Source: Omphiscola glabra (lineage: Eukaryota; Mollusca; Gastropoda; Lymnaeidae). From it: DNA of 64,000 bases. Position numbers and translations under genes: made by a program. Position 1 is the stretch's first letter. Each line of letters opens with the position of its first letter. A model generated the notes under the pieces. The model did no database searches, was not told the DNA's origin, and saw only the letters and a program-made list of their open reading frames with translations. The DNA lies in contig OZ024810.1 of NCBI GenBank assembly GCA_964017045.1, positions 9,107,562 through 9,171,561 on the forward strand, read 5' to 3'. Positions 46,801-53,899 of the stretch are shown here, in pieces.

Positions 46801-49078
46801 GATTTTAATTCATGCTAATGCCACCTAAAATGTACATATACTTTTTATGGAACAAATAATCCCAGTGTCATTGTTTTAATCCCTGTGTTATTATGGCAAA
46901 CCCGTTGATCACATTCTTCAAATGATTATTTTTTTATTGTATTTTTTTTAATAGTGCTGCATTGAATATGTTAATTTTACTTTTAAAAATCACAACTTGA
47001 TCATTGTGTGACAGTGACAGCCAAGAAATTTTTTAATGAATTCAGAAAAAAAAAATGAAATAATTGTTTTATCTTATAGGCATCAGTATATTTGTATAAC
47101 CATAGTCATGGAGCTAATATGCAAAGAAGAAACAAAAATATATTTATTTTTAATTTTTTGAAATTATTTTTTTTTTAAATTTCTTTAGTATAAATACACT
47201 ACATGGACAATATAAATATATAACAAAATTGTTATTTGAAATTAGAATGTTACATTTTTTTTTATATATTCAGGCTATATTAAGAGAAATAAAAACATAT
47301 GTATTCTTCCAGGGTTTGAGTGCAATTGAACATGCAATCATTTATTAAACACTGGATATAATAAAACAGCAAAAAGGATTGTGTGGTTTTTTTCTTATAA
47401 CAGCTAATCATGACAAACCCATTGCAATGACCATTTCAAACATTTGTGTAAAGATGCACTTGTTTTACAATAACTTTATTGTTACATATTGCAACTTTTA
47501 GACAATATGCTGTATATATATATATATTTACTAGCATAATAGGCTGGGGTGTAAATTCCACATGAGTATATGTTCATGCTTGTCCTAAATGCTTGTTAGC
47601 AAAACTTTTCAAACATATTTGTATCAATTTTTTTAGCTAGAATTTTACTTAAAACATTTTTGATTTCTTTATTATTCCTTTTTTTTTATAACCTCTAAAA
47701 AAATCAAATTTGAAGAATACTTTTTTTTTTTTTCATTGAGATTGATATATTAAATTTAATCAATACAAATGATCTGCACAGTATTCAAAGATATAAGTAT
47801 ATCCGCCATGAAGTTGTCTGGAATCTTTCTGTGAAAATAAATAATTCCATCTACATTAAAAACAAATTGTTTCGTGGAAGGCTGCAAGTAAACACTTATA
47901 TTTTTCTTTCTCTTTTATTTTCTATTTTGTCTCTACACCTGGTATAAATATAATTCTAATGTTTATTATGTTGTCCATTTTGTTTGTTAATGTTTTAAAC
48001 TAGCAAGTAATAAAATACCGGTGAGAAAATGTATTTTGCTTTTCAATACATTTTAACAGTTTTGTACGTTCAAATTTATTGTAAAAGCTAATTTGATTTC
48101 AGTCATGTCAGGATATTTTTTCCCCATTACATTTTATTGCTGTCATCAATACTCTTCTATGTTATAAATAAGTTAATGATAAATTGTCCACTGTCTTTTA
48201 TTCTTATTTTCAGCCCATCTAAAGAAAATGACATATAAAATTTCAATTTTAATTCCAATTGTTTTTAAGACATTAAATTTCTGTTATAATTTGAATTATC
48301 TAAAGTTCCATAACTAGACTGATTTCAAAACTGAGATTCATAACAGATTAACTAAAGCATAAATAATTTTAACTTGAAAATAAAAGATTTTTGTAATTTC
48401 AAACAAATCAAGAGTGTTTGCATTTTGTCCCTAGACTTTTTGTGCTACTATAGACTTTTTGTGCTACTATAGTTCACACATATTCTTTCTGCTTTTAAAG
48501 CTTGTTCCATTTTGGTTTGTTTTTATATTAAGATTGCACCCTTGCATGTAACCATTTTTGTATTGTTGTATTGGCTAAGACTTAGAAGTAGCCCCAATCA
48601 AACAGGTTGAAAATATTTGATTTAGAAATAAGTTTTGCAGTTTTTAGTTTAATATTGTGAGGTCATTAATTTGTGCGAGCTGTGTATACACAAAGGTAAG
48701 ATTAAAGCTAATCTATTTCTAACTTTTATTTGCATATATGAAGGTAGTTGTTCTTACTCTACAGTAGATGTTTGAAGCTATTTAATGTTAATTTCTTTAT
48801 AAATTTAAAAGATATTTTTGTGACGTAGTTTGATTAAAACGTAAATATGGTTGAAAATAAATGATGTTATTATTAACGAGAACCAGGCGCTATAGAAATG
48901 ATAAGGAATTCTGTTGAATACATTCATTTCTTAAATTTTTTCAATTTTTCTTTCTTTTTTTTTTTTATCGTAATCAGGTGCTGAAAAAGTGCTCCATCTA
49001 CGCTTAGAAAGATATGCTCAGTTGCCCCCGTTGGTTGTAGAAATGCTGGAACGTGTTGAAAATGTTTGCTTGCCTTGA
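24281..49078 (+). CDS. RAR: retinoic acid receptor (nuclear receptor NR1B), nine coding exons, two alternative ends
   Basis: Ligand-type transcription factor expected to act in the nucleus as a heterodimer with RXR. Coding exons: 24281-24404, 25343-25462, 31950-32122, 32597-32738, 38737-38966, 39790-39969, 40755-40959, 41583-41741, then 48978-49078 or 43704-45121. All junctions are GT-AG and the phases agree; lengths sum to 478 or 917 codons including stop. The order is a Ser/Asn-rich N-terminus (1-81), a C4 zinc-finger DNA-binding domain (about 118-183) with P-box CEGCKG, a basic hinge (RNDRNKKRK), and a ligand-binding domain (about 276-477) with the NR signature [14 protein letters not shown]. 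Arg330 and Ser341 match the retinoid-carboxylate contacts of vertebrate RAR, but the H3 lysine contact is Ala288. Mollusc RARs studied so far are reported not to respond to retinoic acid, and this substitution fits that. Introns are packed with repeats. Noncoding 5' exons were not established. Confidence 0.95.
24643..25090. mobile_element. complete foldback (MULE-like) element, RAR intron 1
   Basis: A 448-bp palindrome with arms of about 190 bp: left GGCTGCACCTATTGGTACCC, right the inverse ending at about 25088. The centre holds CGCAGCGCCGCCATTCGC. Flanks are TTTCTAAAA at 24634-24642 and 25091-25099, a perfect 9-bp duplication, which fits Mutator-like elements. No transposase. A partial copy lies at 1499-1858. 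Confidence 0.88.
25343..25462 (+). CDS. RAR: RAR coding exon 2
   Basis: Encodes about residues 42-81, including [16 protein letters not shown] and [13 protein letters not shown]. Acceptor CTCCCCTAG, donor GGAG/GTGAGT. It enters and leaves after one base of a codon and is exactly 120 nt (40 codons), so skipping it would keep the frame. It is aromatic- and proline-containing activation-domain-like sequence with no known motif. Confidence 0.85.
25838..25868. repeat. poly-T then poly-G tract
   Basis: About 14 T followed directly by about 20 G, in RAR intron 2. A similar tract lies at 57038-57062. Confidence 0.9.
26035..26690. repeat. tandem repeat, 28-bp unit
   Basis: About 23 copies of a unit containing CAGTCTCTTGGCAGAGTGGA followed by TAGTAGCT, in RAR intron 2. 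Two subtypes (GGCGGAG and GGCAGAG) occupy the left and right parts. Confidence 0.95.
26785..26935. repeat. tandem repeat, ~29-bp unit
   Basis: About five degenerate copies around GGGGCCTCAGTTCATAGCTG, in RAR intron 2. Confidence 0.85.
27565..27620. repeat. tandem repeat, 18-bp unit, three copies
   Basis: Three copies of GCCAAGAACATGTTTTTC. Confidence 0.85.
28345..28905. repeat. tandem repeat, 30-bp unit
   Basis: About 18 copies of a unit containing ATAACTGTGAGGAGTTATAG followed by ACCTTGCTTG, in RAR intron 2. Confidence 0.95.
29285..30955. repeat. large 18-bp minisatellite with higher-order duplication
   Basis: About 93 copies of AACATCACTTCTAATGGT in RAR intron 2. A 576-bp block (32 units) is duplicated: the rare variant TAGTATAATCATCAC occurs at 29995 and again at 30571. 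Because 18 bp is six codons and the unit lacks stops, a long frame is open on each strand; these are not genes. Confidence 0.96.
31110..31325. repeat. tandem repeat, ~58-bp unit
   Basis: Four copies of a unit containing ACCGATAATGCCGATAGTTT and TTAGACACACCTGCGCTCTG, in RAR intron 2. Confidence 0.92.
31950..32122 (+). CDS. RAR: RAR coding exon 3: first zinc finger
   Basis: Encodes residues 82-139. It carries a proline run ([12 protein letters not shown]) and then the first C4 zinc finger: Cys118, Cys121, Cys135 and Cys138, with CEGCK of the P-box that reads AGGTCA-type DNA. Acceptor TTTAATTCCAG; donor TGCAAG/GTAAGG. The exon ends exactly at CEGCK, before GFFRR, a common intron position in nuclear receptors. 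The end of this exon and its donor are amplified just downstream. Confidence 0.95.
32100..32420 (+). repeat. tandem array of the exon 3 end plus its splice donor
   Basis: Eight copies of a 40-43-bp unit containing TCATGTGAGGGGTGCAAG and a donor GTAAG or GTAAA. Donor GTs fall at 32123, 32165, 32205, 32247, 32290, 32332, 32372 and 32413. Copy 1 is the real exon end. Use of copy 2 would add 42 nt, 14 residues, in frame and repeat SSCEGCK. Use of copy 3 or later meets a TAG at 32180-32182. The last copy, CAG/GTAAGA, is the strongest consensus. Confidence 0.93.
32597..32738 (+). CDS. RAR: RAR coding exon 4: second zinc finger
   Basis: Encodes residues 140-186 and the first base of the next codon. 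It starts [15 protein letters not shown] and holds the second C4 finger with CHKEKNC (D-box) and [11 protein letters not shown], followed by MGMSKE. These are strongly conserved RAR residues for DNA contact and dimerisation. Acceptor TTGTTTCAG, donor GAAG/GTAAGA. Confidence 0.97.
32897..33137. mobile_element. foldback MITE (GAAATTTCGTCGACGG family), RAR intron 4
   Basis: Begins CCTGAAATTTGTTTGAACG after GGTTA and ends TTTCGGGATACG. Contains GGAAATTTGATCGAACGG and inverted partners. Same family as 14276-14564. Confidence 0.75.
33352..37735 (+). mobile_element. non-LTR retrotransposon (LINE) insertion in RAR intron 4
   Basis: A LINE in the sense orientation. A shared 30-bp sequence beginning ATTAGAATTAAAAGTGGTGG lies immediately left (about 33352-33381) and right (from about 37736) of the insert, as target duplication or as split minisatellite units. 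The presumed 5' UTR (33382-34560) contains two CAAGATGGC-type boxes; coding remnants follow to 37691, then a 3' UTR of about 40 bp ending GACGAACAACAA. It is defective (see the coding entry). Confidence 0.85.
34560..37691 (+). pseudogene. LINE endonuclease-reverse transcriptase with C2H2 finger, broken
   Basis: Apurinic-type endonuclease motifs are ATWNIRTL (34598), SETRL (about 34700), GDFNARVG (35056), LIDYVIV and [12 protein letters not shown] (35333). Reverse-transcriptase motifs are [15 protein letters not shown] (36080), [26 protein letters not shown] (36555), the catalytic LLFADDCAL (36738) and FTYLGSTLS (36943). A C2H2 finger, [21 protein letters not shown], closes the protein as CPRCH to HLRTH at 37611-37673. 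Lesions are a frameshift near 34672, a 16-bp tandem duplication near 34828-34859 that shifts frame, and an internal loss near 36404 that joins [10 protein letters not shown] to the motif after palm motif A. The catalytic Asp of motif A is therefore missing and the copy cannot be active. Confidence 0.92.
37736..37975. repeat. tandem repeat, ~39-bp unit
   Basis: About six to seven copies of a unit containing TTAGAATTAAAAGTGGTGGA followed by CCACACACTGTATT. A single copy lies left of the LINE at about 33345-33381. Confidence 0.92.
37976..38040 (-). mobile_element. inverted LINE 3' tail
   Basis: GTTGTTCGTCCATC, TTAGGACCATCCAGTCATCC and GGTTAGGGCGGTGGGTT are the reverse complement of the 3' end of the LINE at 37670-37735. 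It lies head-on to that LINE, separated only by the 39-bp array. Confidence 0.82.
38132..38326 (+). CDS. unrecognised small open frame in RAR intron 4
   Basis: A 64-codon frame with a hydrophobic stretch ([15 protein letters not shown]) followed by a polar part with [11 protein letters not shown] and a C-terminus LTDEDFSV. Its composition is more protein-like than other random frames nearby. It could be a cassette exon remnant, a retrogene of a small membrane protein, or chance. An acceptor-like ACTAAG precedes it. I do not recognise the family. Confidence 0.2.
   Translation: MTIWTIFSSTVLAFGNLVSQNDYFIRRLSTYYDYPGNKKYLIHPNELPPNVFSKVGLTDEDFSV
38737..38966 (+). CDS. RAR: RAR coding exon 5: hinge
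   Basis: Encodes residues 187-263. It starts [15 protein letters not shown], the basic C-terminal extension and nuclear-localisation-like hinge of RAR, then [20 protein letters not shown], which matches the H1 region, then a Ser/Thr/Ala-rich linker longer than in vertebrate RAR. Acceptor TTTAATGCAG, donor ACCTCA/GTAAGC. Confidence 0.93.
39028..39205. mobile_element. hAT-type MITE, RAR intron 5
   Basis: Begins CAGCGGTTCTCAACTTGGGG and ends AAGGTTGAGAACCACTG. Flanks CCTTACAC and CCTTGCAC form a 7/8 8-bp duplication. It sits 61 bp past the exon 5 donor. Confidence 0.9.
39357..39597. repeat. tandem repeat, 47-bp unit, five copies
   Basis: Five nearly identical copies containing TTAATGAGAAATGTACAATG and GATCTTGTAGGACTAG, in RAR intron 5. 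Low divergence points to recent expansion. Confidence 0.95.
39790..39969 (+). CDS. RAR: RAR coding exon 6: LBD helices 1-5
   Basis: Encodes residues 264-323. It includes [20 protein letters not shown] (H3), FAKKIPGF with Lys298 of the coactivator charge clamp, and [14 protein letters not shown], the nuclear-receptor signature. The vertebrate H3 Lys-Cys pair that lines the pocket is Ala288-Gly289 here. Acceptor ATTTTCCAG, donor ATAATG/GTAACA. Confidence 0.96.
39976..40520. repeat. tandem repeat, 68-bp unit, eight copies
   Basis: Eight copies with few differences, containing AATCGATGGATTAGCCAATG and ACCAATCTAATATTCATTTT. It starts within 10 bp of the exon 6 donor and fills most of intron 6. 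Confidence 0.95.
40755..40959 (+). CDS. RAR: RAR coding exon 7: LBD middle
   Basis: Encodes residues 324-391. It contains [20 protein letters not shown], where Arg330 and Ser341 correspond to the retinoid-carboxylate contacts Arg278 and Ser289 of RAR gamma, then [16 protein letters not shown] and [11 protein letters not shown]. Acceptor CCTCTCCAAG, donor GGGG/GTAAGT. Confidence 0.96.
41583..41741 (+). CDS. RAR: RAR coding exon 8: LBD helices 9-10
   Basis: Encodes residues 392-444. It contains [19 protein letters not shown] and [17 protein letters not shown], the dimerisation surface of the RAR ligand-binding domain. Acceptor TTGTGTCCTCAG, donor AAAG/GTCAAA, which is weaker than the other donors in this gene. 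It leaves one base, which either terminal exon completes to Gly. Confidence 0.96.
41760..43690. other. intron 8 proximal part, no recognised feature
   Basis: AT-rich unique DNA lacking the tandem arrays seen in the other introns. A short GAAAGCTGTCTCAAAA triplication lies at 42935-43005. Confidence 0.5.
43704..45121 (+). CDS. RAR: RAR alternative terminal exon 9A: long tail, no helix 12
   Basis: Acceptor TTTGCTGCTTGTAG; the first two bases complete Gly445, then [20 protein letters not shown]. The 472-residue tail ends at TAA. It holds an LxxLL motif (LRDLL, about 457-461), a proline-rich region ([16 protein letters not shown], about 474-490), long Ser/Gln-rich low-complexity sequence, and MKIEPEDW near the end, which fits a sumoylation consensus. 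A 1.4-kb stop-free frame in AT-rich DNA joined in phase to exon 8 argues that it is real. It replaces helix 12, so the AF-2 surface is absent from this isoform. I recognise no domain in the tail. Which isoform predominates cannot be told from sequence. Confidence 0.85.
45122..48960 (+). other. RAR: probable 3' UTR of the 9A isoform / intron of the 9B isoform
   Basis: AT-rich, almost free of the minisatellites that fill other introns, with many AATAAA signals (for example near 46167, 46623, 47290, 47832, 48007, 48380 and 48855). At least one must serve the 9A transcript; which one cannot be decided by eye. Short repeats are at 45265-45380 and 46150-46275. Confidence 0.55.
48978..49078 (+). CDS. 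RAR: RAR canonical terminal exon 9B: helix 11-12, AF-2
   Basis: The exon is only 101 nt. After a long pyrimidine tract and TAATCAG it completes Gly445 and encodes [18 protein letters not shown], then LVVEMLE, then a short end to TGA at 49076-49078. GAE-V and PPL--EMLE match the universal RAR C-terminus, and Glu466 is the AF-2 charge-clamp residue. It has the same entry phase as 9A, giving a 477-residue receptor. Confidence 0.93.
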
Positions 49079-49150
49079 GCATCTACCATCTGCCAGGTAA
49101 ACCTGGCAACAATCTACAAGCAATAAACCTTTCTTACTTTCAGCCATTCT
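49079..49150 (+). terminator. RAR: poly(A) signal after exon 9B
   Basis: AATAAA lies at 49122-49127, 44 bp after the stop, followed by a T-rich stretch. A 7-bp stem GCCAGGT-AA-ACCTGGC precedes it at 49092-49107. Confidence 0.6.
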
Positions 49151-49399
49151 GTTTTACCAACATGAATCCTGTTTTGTTAACAATGTTATGGCAGTTAGGA
49201 CACAGAATCAGACTGCCAATATACCTAGATGATCTCTCTCCATATACATAATCCCTGTCTTTACCAGGCCAACAAGGTTGGATATAACAAGAATCATGCA
49301 AGATGGATTTAAATTCAAATTATCATGGAGCAGCAGGACAAATCAAGCAATGCAATTTATTCAATACTTGAAGTTGAAGTTGGCTGATTTCTACAATAT

Positions 49400-49645
49400 C
49401 GTACCGGTATCTATTTGGCACTTTTGTAGCTGATAAAGGGCTTAAAAGTTACATCACTATGGGACTTTTGTAGCTGATAAAGGGCTTAACAGTTACAGCA
49501 CTATGGCACTTTTGTAGCTGATAAAGGGCTTAACGGTTACAGCACTATGGCACTTTTGTAGCTGATTCAGGGCTTAATGGTTGCAACACTATGGCACTTT
49601 TGTAGACAGGGCTTAACGGTTACAGAACTATGTCACTTTGTAGCT
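49400..49645. repeat. tandem repeat, ~44-bp unit
   Basis: About six copies of a unit containing GGCACTTTTGTAGCTGATAA followed by AGGGCTTAACGGTTACAG. Confidence 0.92.
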
Positions 49646-49649
49646 TTAG

Positions 49650-51500
49650 CTGTAACAGGAAATTAGGGCTTGTTCGTTTAAAAAAAAAAAAAAAAATTAA
49701 TCTGATTGAAATTGGATTTTAGTAAAAACAATTTTACCTTGATCCATGATTGAAAGTACACTAGCCCAGTGTATTTCAGATTTGTTTGCCAGGAATGCTG
49801 AAAATTTCATCTATATTCATCTATAAAATATAATCTTTTTGAGACAGTCACATGGGTCATACTAAATAAGAAGACATTCTATCTATGTTATTGAAAATAA
49901 TATTCTAAATGGCCATTTTGGTATGACTCGGAATTAGAATTTTAAAAAATTTAACTTTTCTTTTTTTACCAACAAACTCTTCATACCCAGGTAGCTCAAT
50001 TTTTTTTTTACCCTTCATATTGGATCTGTAGGCAACAGTGAAGCTATCTGTGTCATTCTCAGTGTCATAGGATACCATGGGTGCTGTTAGTGTTAAATAA
50101 TGAAATATTTTATGAAATTTGCGAATTGCTGATTCAATTATAAAGTTTAACTTTTGAACTTTAGATATTTGTTTCACATTAAAACTGTCTAATACTCAAA
50201 AATTTCATAAAATCATTTTTAAACAAGAGCTTAACTCTGAATAAACCCATTCAGTAGAAAATTGTATCATGTTCTTAAAATTACAATCAAGAATGAGATA
50301 ACAGAAGACAAACTGATGTCAAAGACAGAAAAGGGGGAAAAAGGGGGGGGGGGGGATGACAGACATATGCAGGTCAAGGATTTGTAAATTCCATGCTGGA
50401 CATTTATTGATGAAGAGAAAATTGTTTAAATTACTATGTTGATCTCATAGATGAACGAGAAATACAAGACACTAACATTGTGTCATTCTTCATGTAATGA
50501 GCTTGATAATTGTAATTACTTTACATCCAGACTTTGGACTTCAGGGGGTGATAAGCCCTGACAATTAAAATTGTTTCCCTCAGCCTCAACAACAACAAAA
50601 AAAAAATGAAACTTCTATTAGTGTTACCTCATGCTCTAAGCCTGTGCTTAAAATTGGTTCATTTATAAACCTGGACTTCTTTATGCTGTAATTAATTTTA
50701 TGTAAGTAAACGGACTGCATTACTATAACTATATCGATAAACCTCGACTACCTCATCATTTTTACAAAAAAACTCACAATTTCTGACTACATGTGTTTGA
50801 ATACATTGTATTGGCTTTCTCTACATTATTCCATGATTTCTTTTGAAATTATTTTGAATAGCATCAGACCTCTTGTTTTTAAACTGTATCTTTGTAAACC
50901 ATATGTTTTTAAAAACCATTTCTTTAGCTTTTATTTTGATCTTTGGGATCATACCATTGTTTCATTTTGAATTTTTAGTCTTGTTCAAATTTCAGGGATA
51001 GGGGATAGAATCGTACAACTGTGATGAAGTCAGCACAGTAAATTGGTTAAGAAGATGAAGGATATTGTTAAATTTACGTATTAGTATGGGATTGCTGATG
51101 TGACCAGTTTTAATCATGATAAAATTAATTACAAGTTTAGGAGCAAAAGCCCTTTAGAAATGGACAACCATATATTTTTCTGTCTTATACTTATACTAAA
51201 AATGTATTTCTAGGAGACATTCATTTGATACATCAAAACATACCACAAAACAAATTGAGGATAATAATATATGGGGAATAGTTAAAAAGCTGTGTGAAGG
51301 GAATAAATAGTGGAGCTAGATATGTTTAGGCTTGAGATGAAAAAAAATATAATAATTGGTGGACTGCATTCAAGTTGTGTAAAGGAAATATAAGAACAAG
51401 GTATGCTGAGCTTTTGTCCTGTCTATGAATTCAAGTTCAGCATGCCTCGTTCTCGTATTTCATTGAAATGAAACAAAACAGGCCAGTTGACGCCTTCTTC
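49650..51500. other. no recognised feature
   Basis: AT-rich unique DNA; no gene, array or repeat family recognised. Confidence 0.5.
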
Positions 51501-51512
51501 AGCAGACAATAC

Positions 51513-51622
51513 GGTAATTGCACGCTACTGGTACCTCTATCGCTCACCCTAACCTGAACTCTAAATCTATCCCAAGCAAAGGGCAGTGACTCCCAATGAC
51601 GGAGCACAGATAGCAATTAGCC
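51513..51622 (+). mobile_element. short MITE with 8-bp target duplication, copy 2
   Basis: A 110-bp element beginning GGTAATTGCACGCTACTGG and ending GCAATTAGCC, so the ends are inverted (GGTAATTGC and GGCTAATTGC). Flanked by GACAATAC at 51505-51512 and 51623-51630, a perfect 8-bp duplication. It matches the insertion at 1665-1775. Confidence 0.88.
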
Positions 51623-52561
51623 GACAATACAAAACAAGAAGCAACAGACTGTCAAAATTAAAAATAAAAGGTATGTTTTTTCGAAACTCTCCATAATGAC
51701 AATGTAGCCCAATGTTTAGAACAGGAAGAGCTGTTCATGTACGGTGTAAAAAATTATTTTAAAATTATTGGAAACCTGTAGATTTATGAAACAATATTGT
51801 CAGATGCAGTTGATAACATTTATTTTTTTCATTTTCACCTATGACCTGCTGCTAAAATTATTCCATATAATGATCCCTAGTTTTAAGTAAATGAGGCCTC
51901 TTTACAAATAAGGTTCTCAAACTTTTAGCTATGAATTAAAAGGAATAATTGGAGATATGGTCAGTGCCGCCAGCAAAAATTTTTTTTTTCGTACCGGTTT
52001 ATTTTGCCAATTAGCATTAGAATTAGAGGCCAAGAGTTAAAAACTTATTGCATCATCCCCACTGCAGCACTCATCCACCCTAGTCCCTTCAACCCACCCT
52101 AGGCCCAAGATCAGCAAAGTAAATTATTGATTTGATATGCATCTACATATATTTCATAATTTGAAAGTACCTTGAACAGGGGAATAATTATGCACTGTTT
52201 CAACATCAATAATTACAAATGGCAACTAGCAAACAAATGGCATATTCATTATTTATTAACAATTGTATTTAATTAAGGTTGAAAGCAAGAAGCGCATTTG
52301 TATTATAAATGATTTGTGTTTGTTTTTATAATTCTTTTTTTTTTGTTTTTTGTTTTTTTTTTGTTTTTTGTTTTTTTTTTTGTTGTAAAGAAGAAAATCT
52401 GTGTATTATGGCAGTCTACTGGTTTTGACAAATTCAATGTGATCAATGAAATTGAAATGAACGCTAATAATACAAAAAAAAACTCAGCACTCAAATTTTT
52501 TTTTCAAGCATGAAGTTGAAAACCAGCTCCTAAATTAAGTGCTTAAACAAGGTTGCATACA

Positions 52562-52979
52562 TGCAGGGTGGGTCAATAAAAGTGAGAACATCTCGTAAAG
52601 TGTGATTCAATCACATAAAAGTAGTTTAACATCTGACCACCGAACAACCCATATTTAAACCCAGTAGATTATGCCATATGGGGTGCTTTACAAGAAAAAG
52701 TCTACCTTCGGCAAAAAATTACCACAGTTGAGCAGCGCAAGTTGGCAATAATCGAGGGATGGCGAAATCTTAGGGCAACGTTTCATTGACAGAAGCATAA
52801 ACGAGTGGCGTCGACACTTAAAAAAAGTCGCTGAGAAGCAAGGAGGACACATTGAACATGATTTCTGATTAGCTAAATATTTCGCTAAAAAATGTATGAA
52901 GAATTATAATTAATCAAATTATATTTTGAAATAATTCATATGCTACGAGATGTTCTCACTTTTATTGGCCCACCCTGCA
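52562..52979 (+). mobile_element. Tc1/mariner element, internally deleted
   Basis: Inverted ends of about 36 bp: TGCAGGGTGGGTCAATAAAA on the left and the inverse, ending GGCCCACCCTGCA, on the right, with one mismatch. TA dinucleotides lie close to both ends. The inside encodes only the last part of a DDE transposase: NPVDYAIWG, then GGHIEHDF before a stop, with frameshifts between. The N-terminal DNA-binding part and most of the catalytic domain are gone. Confidence 0.85.
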
Positions 52980-53471
52980 TATTTGTTATTTTTTCCTGTG
53001 TGAAAAGACTCATTTGGTTAAAAAAAAATTCAATTTTTAATAAAGTAAAAAAAAAAAAAAAATTTCACTTCAAATTTGAGTTTTGGGTTAAAATAATTAT
53101 GCAGTAGAGAAAATTATCAAATAGCGCTATTAGATGTAACAGGAATAGATACTAATATAATAATTCGATATTTGAGACATATCAGTTTGACTGGAGCTGG
53201 TTGTACCGGTTGATGAATTATCCTTTAAATATGCTGTGAAGGTTACATTTGAATTGTATGTACCGCTACACATTAGATTTATAAGACTGTGCTACTCTTG
53301 CGTTTCCCACGCCCAGTACGGTACATTTATTTATGATGAAAGATTTCAATAGTTTCATTTGTTTTCCCCCTCCACATGTATAACCACGTACAGATTGTAT
53401 TTAGTTGTGTTTTTTTCTCCTTGATTACTATATGAACGCTCTCTTGACCTTCAACCTGGTTCTTCGTTTTT

Positions 53472-53710
53472 GTATCCAACTTCCAACACATGACAAAATT
53501 GAGAATGAGATTATTAGCTTGAGATTTTTTTTTAGGCATTACCGGGTGATGAAATAAAGTTGAGAAGGTAAATCTCAACTTTATTTCATCACCCGGTAAT
53601 GCCTAAAAAAAAAATCTCAACTTTATTTCATCACCCGGTAATGCCTAAAAAAAAAAATCTCAAGCTAATAATCTCATTCTCAATTTTGTCATGTGTTGGA
53701 AGTTGGATAC
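53472..53710. repeat. near-perfect palindrome with duplicated centre
   Basis: Arms of about 97 bp (GTATCCAACTTCCAACACAT on the left and its inverse on the right). The inner segment TCTCAACTTTATTTCATCAC occurs twice in one orientation and once inverted. It could be a foldback element or an inverted-duplication assembly artefact. Confidence 0.85.
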
Positions 53711-53899
53711 CTTTTGTGTCATCAATGAATTTTAAAAATTCAACTTTGCTCGTGAATACTTTTAAATATAGCATCATCCAAAATTTAAAAAATCTGCATT
53801 TTTTTTTTTGTTTGGCCATGCATATGGCATGCAGCATAGACTGTTTCAGTTTCAAATTAGGCTGACCTACTACTGTTGACCTCATCTTAACAAAAAGAA

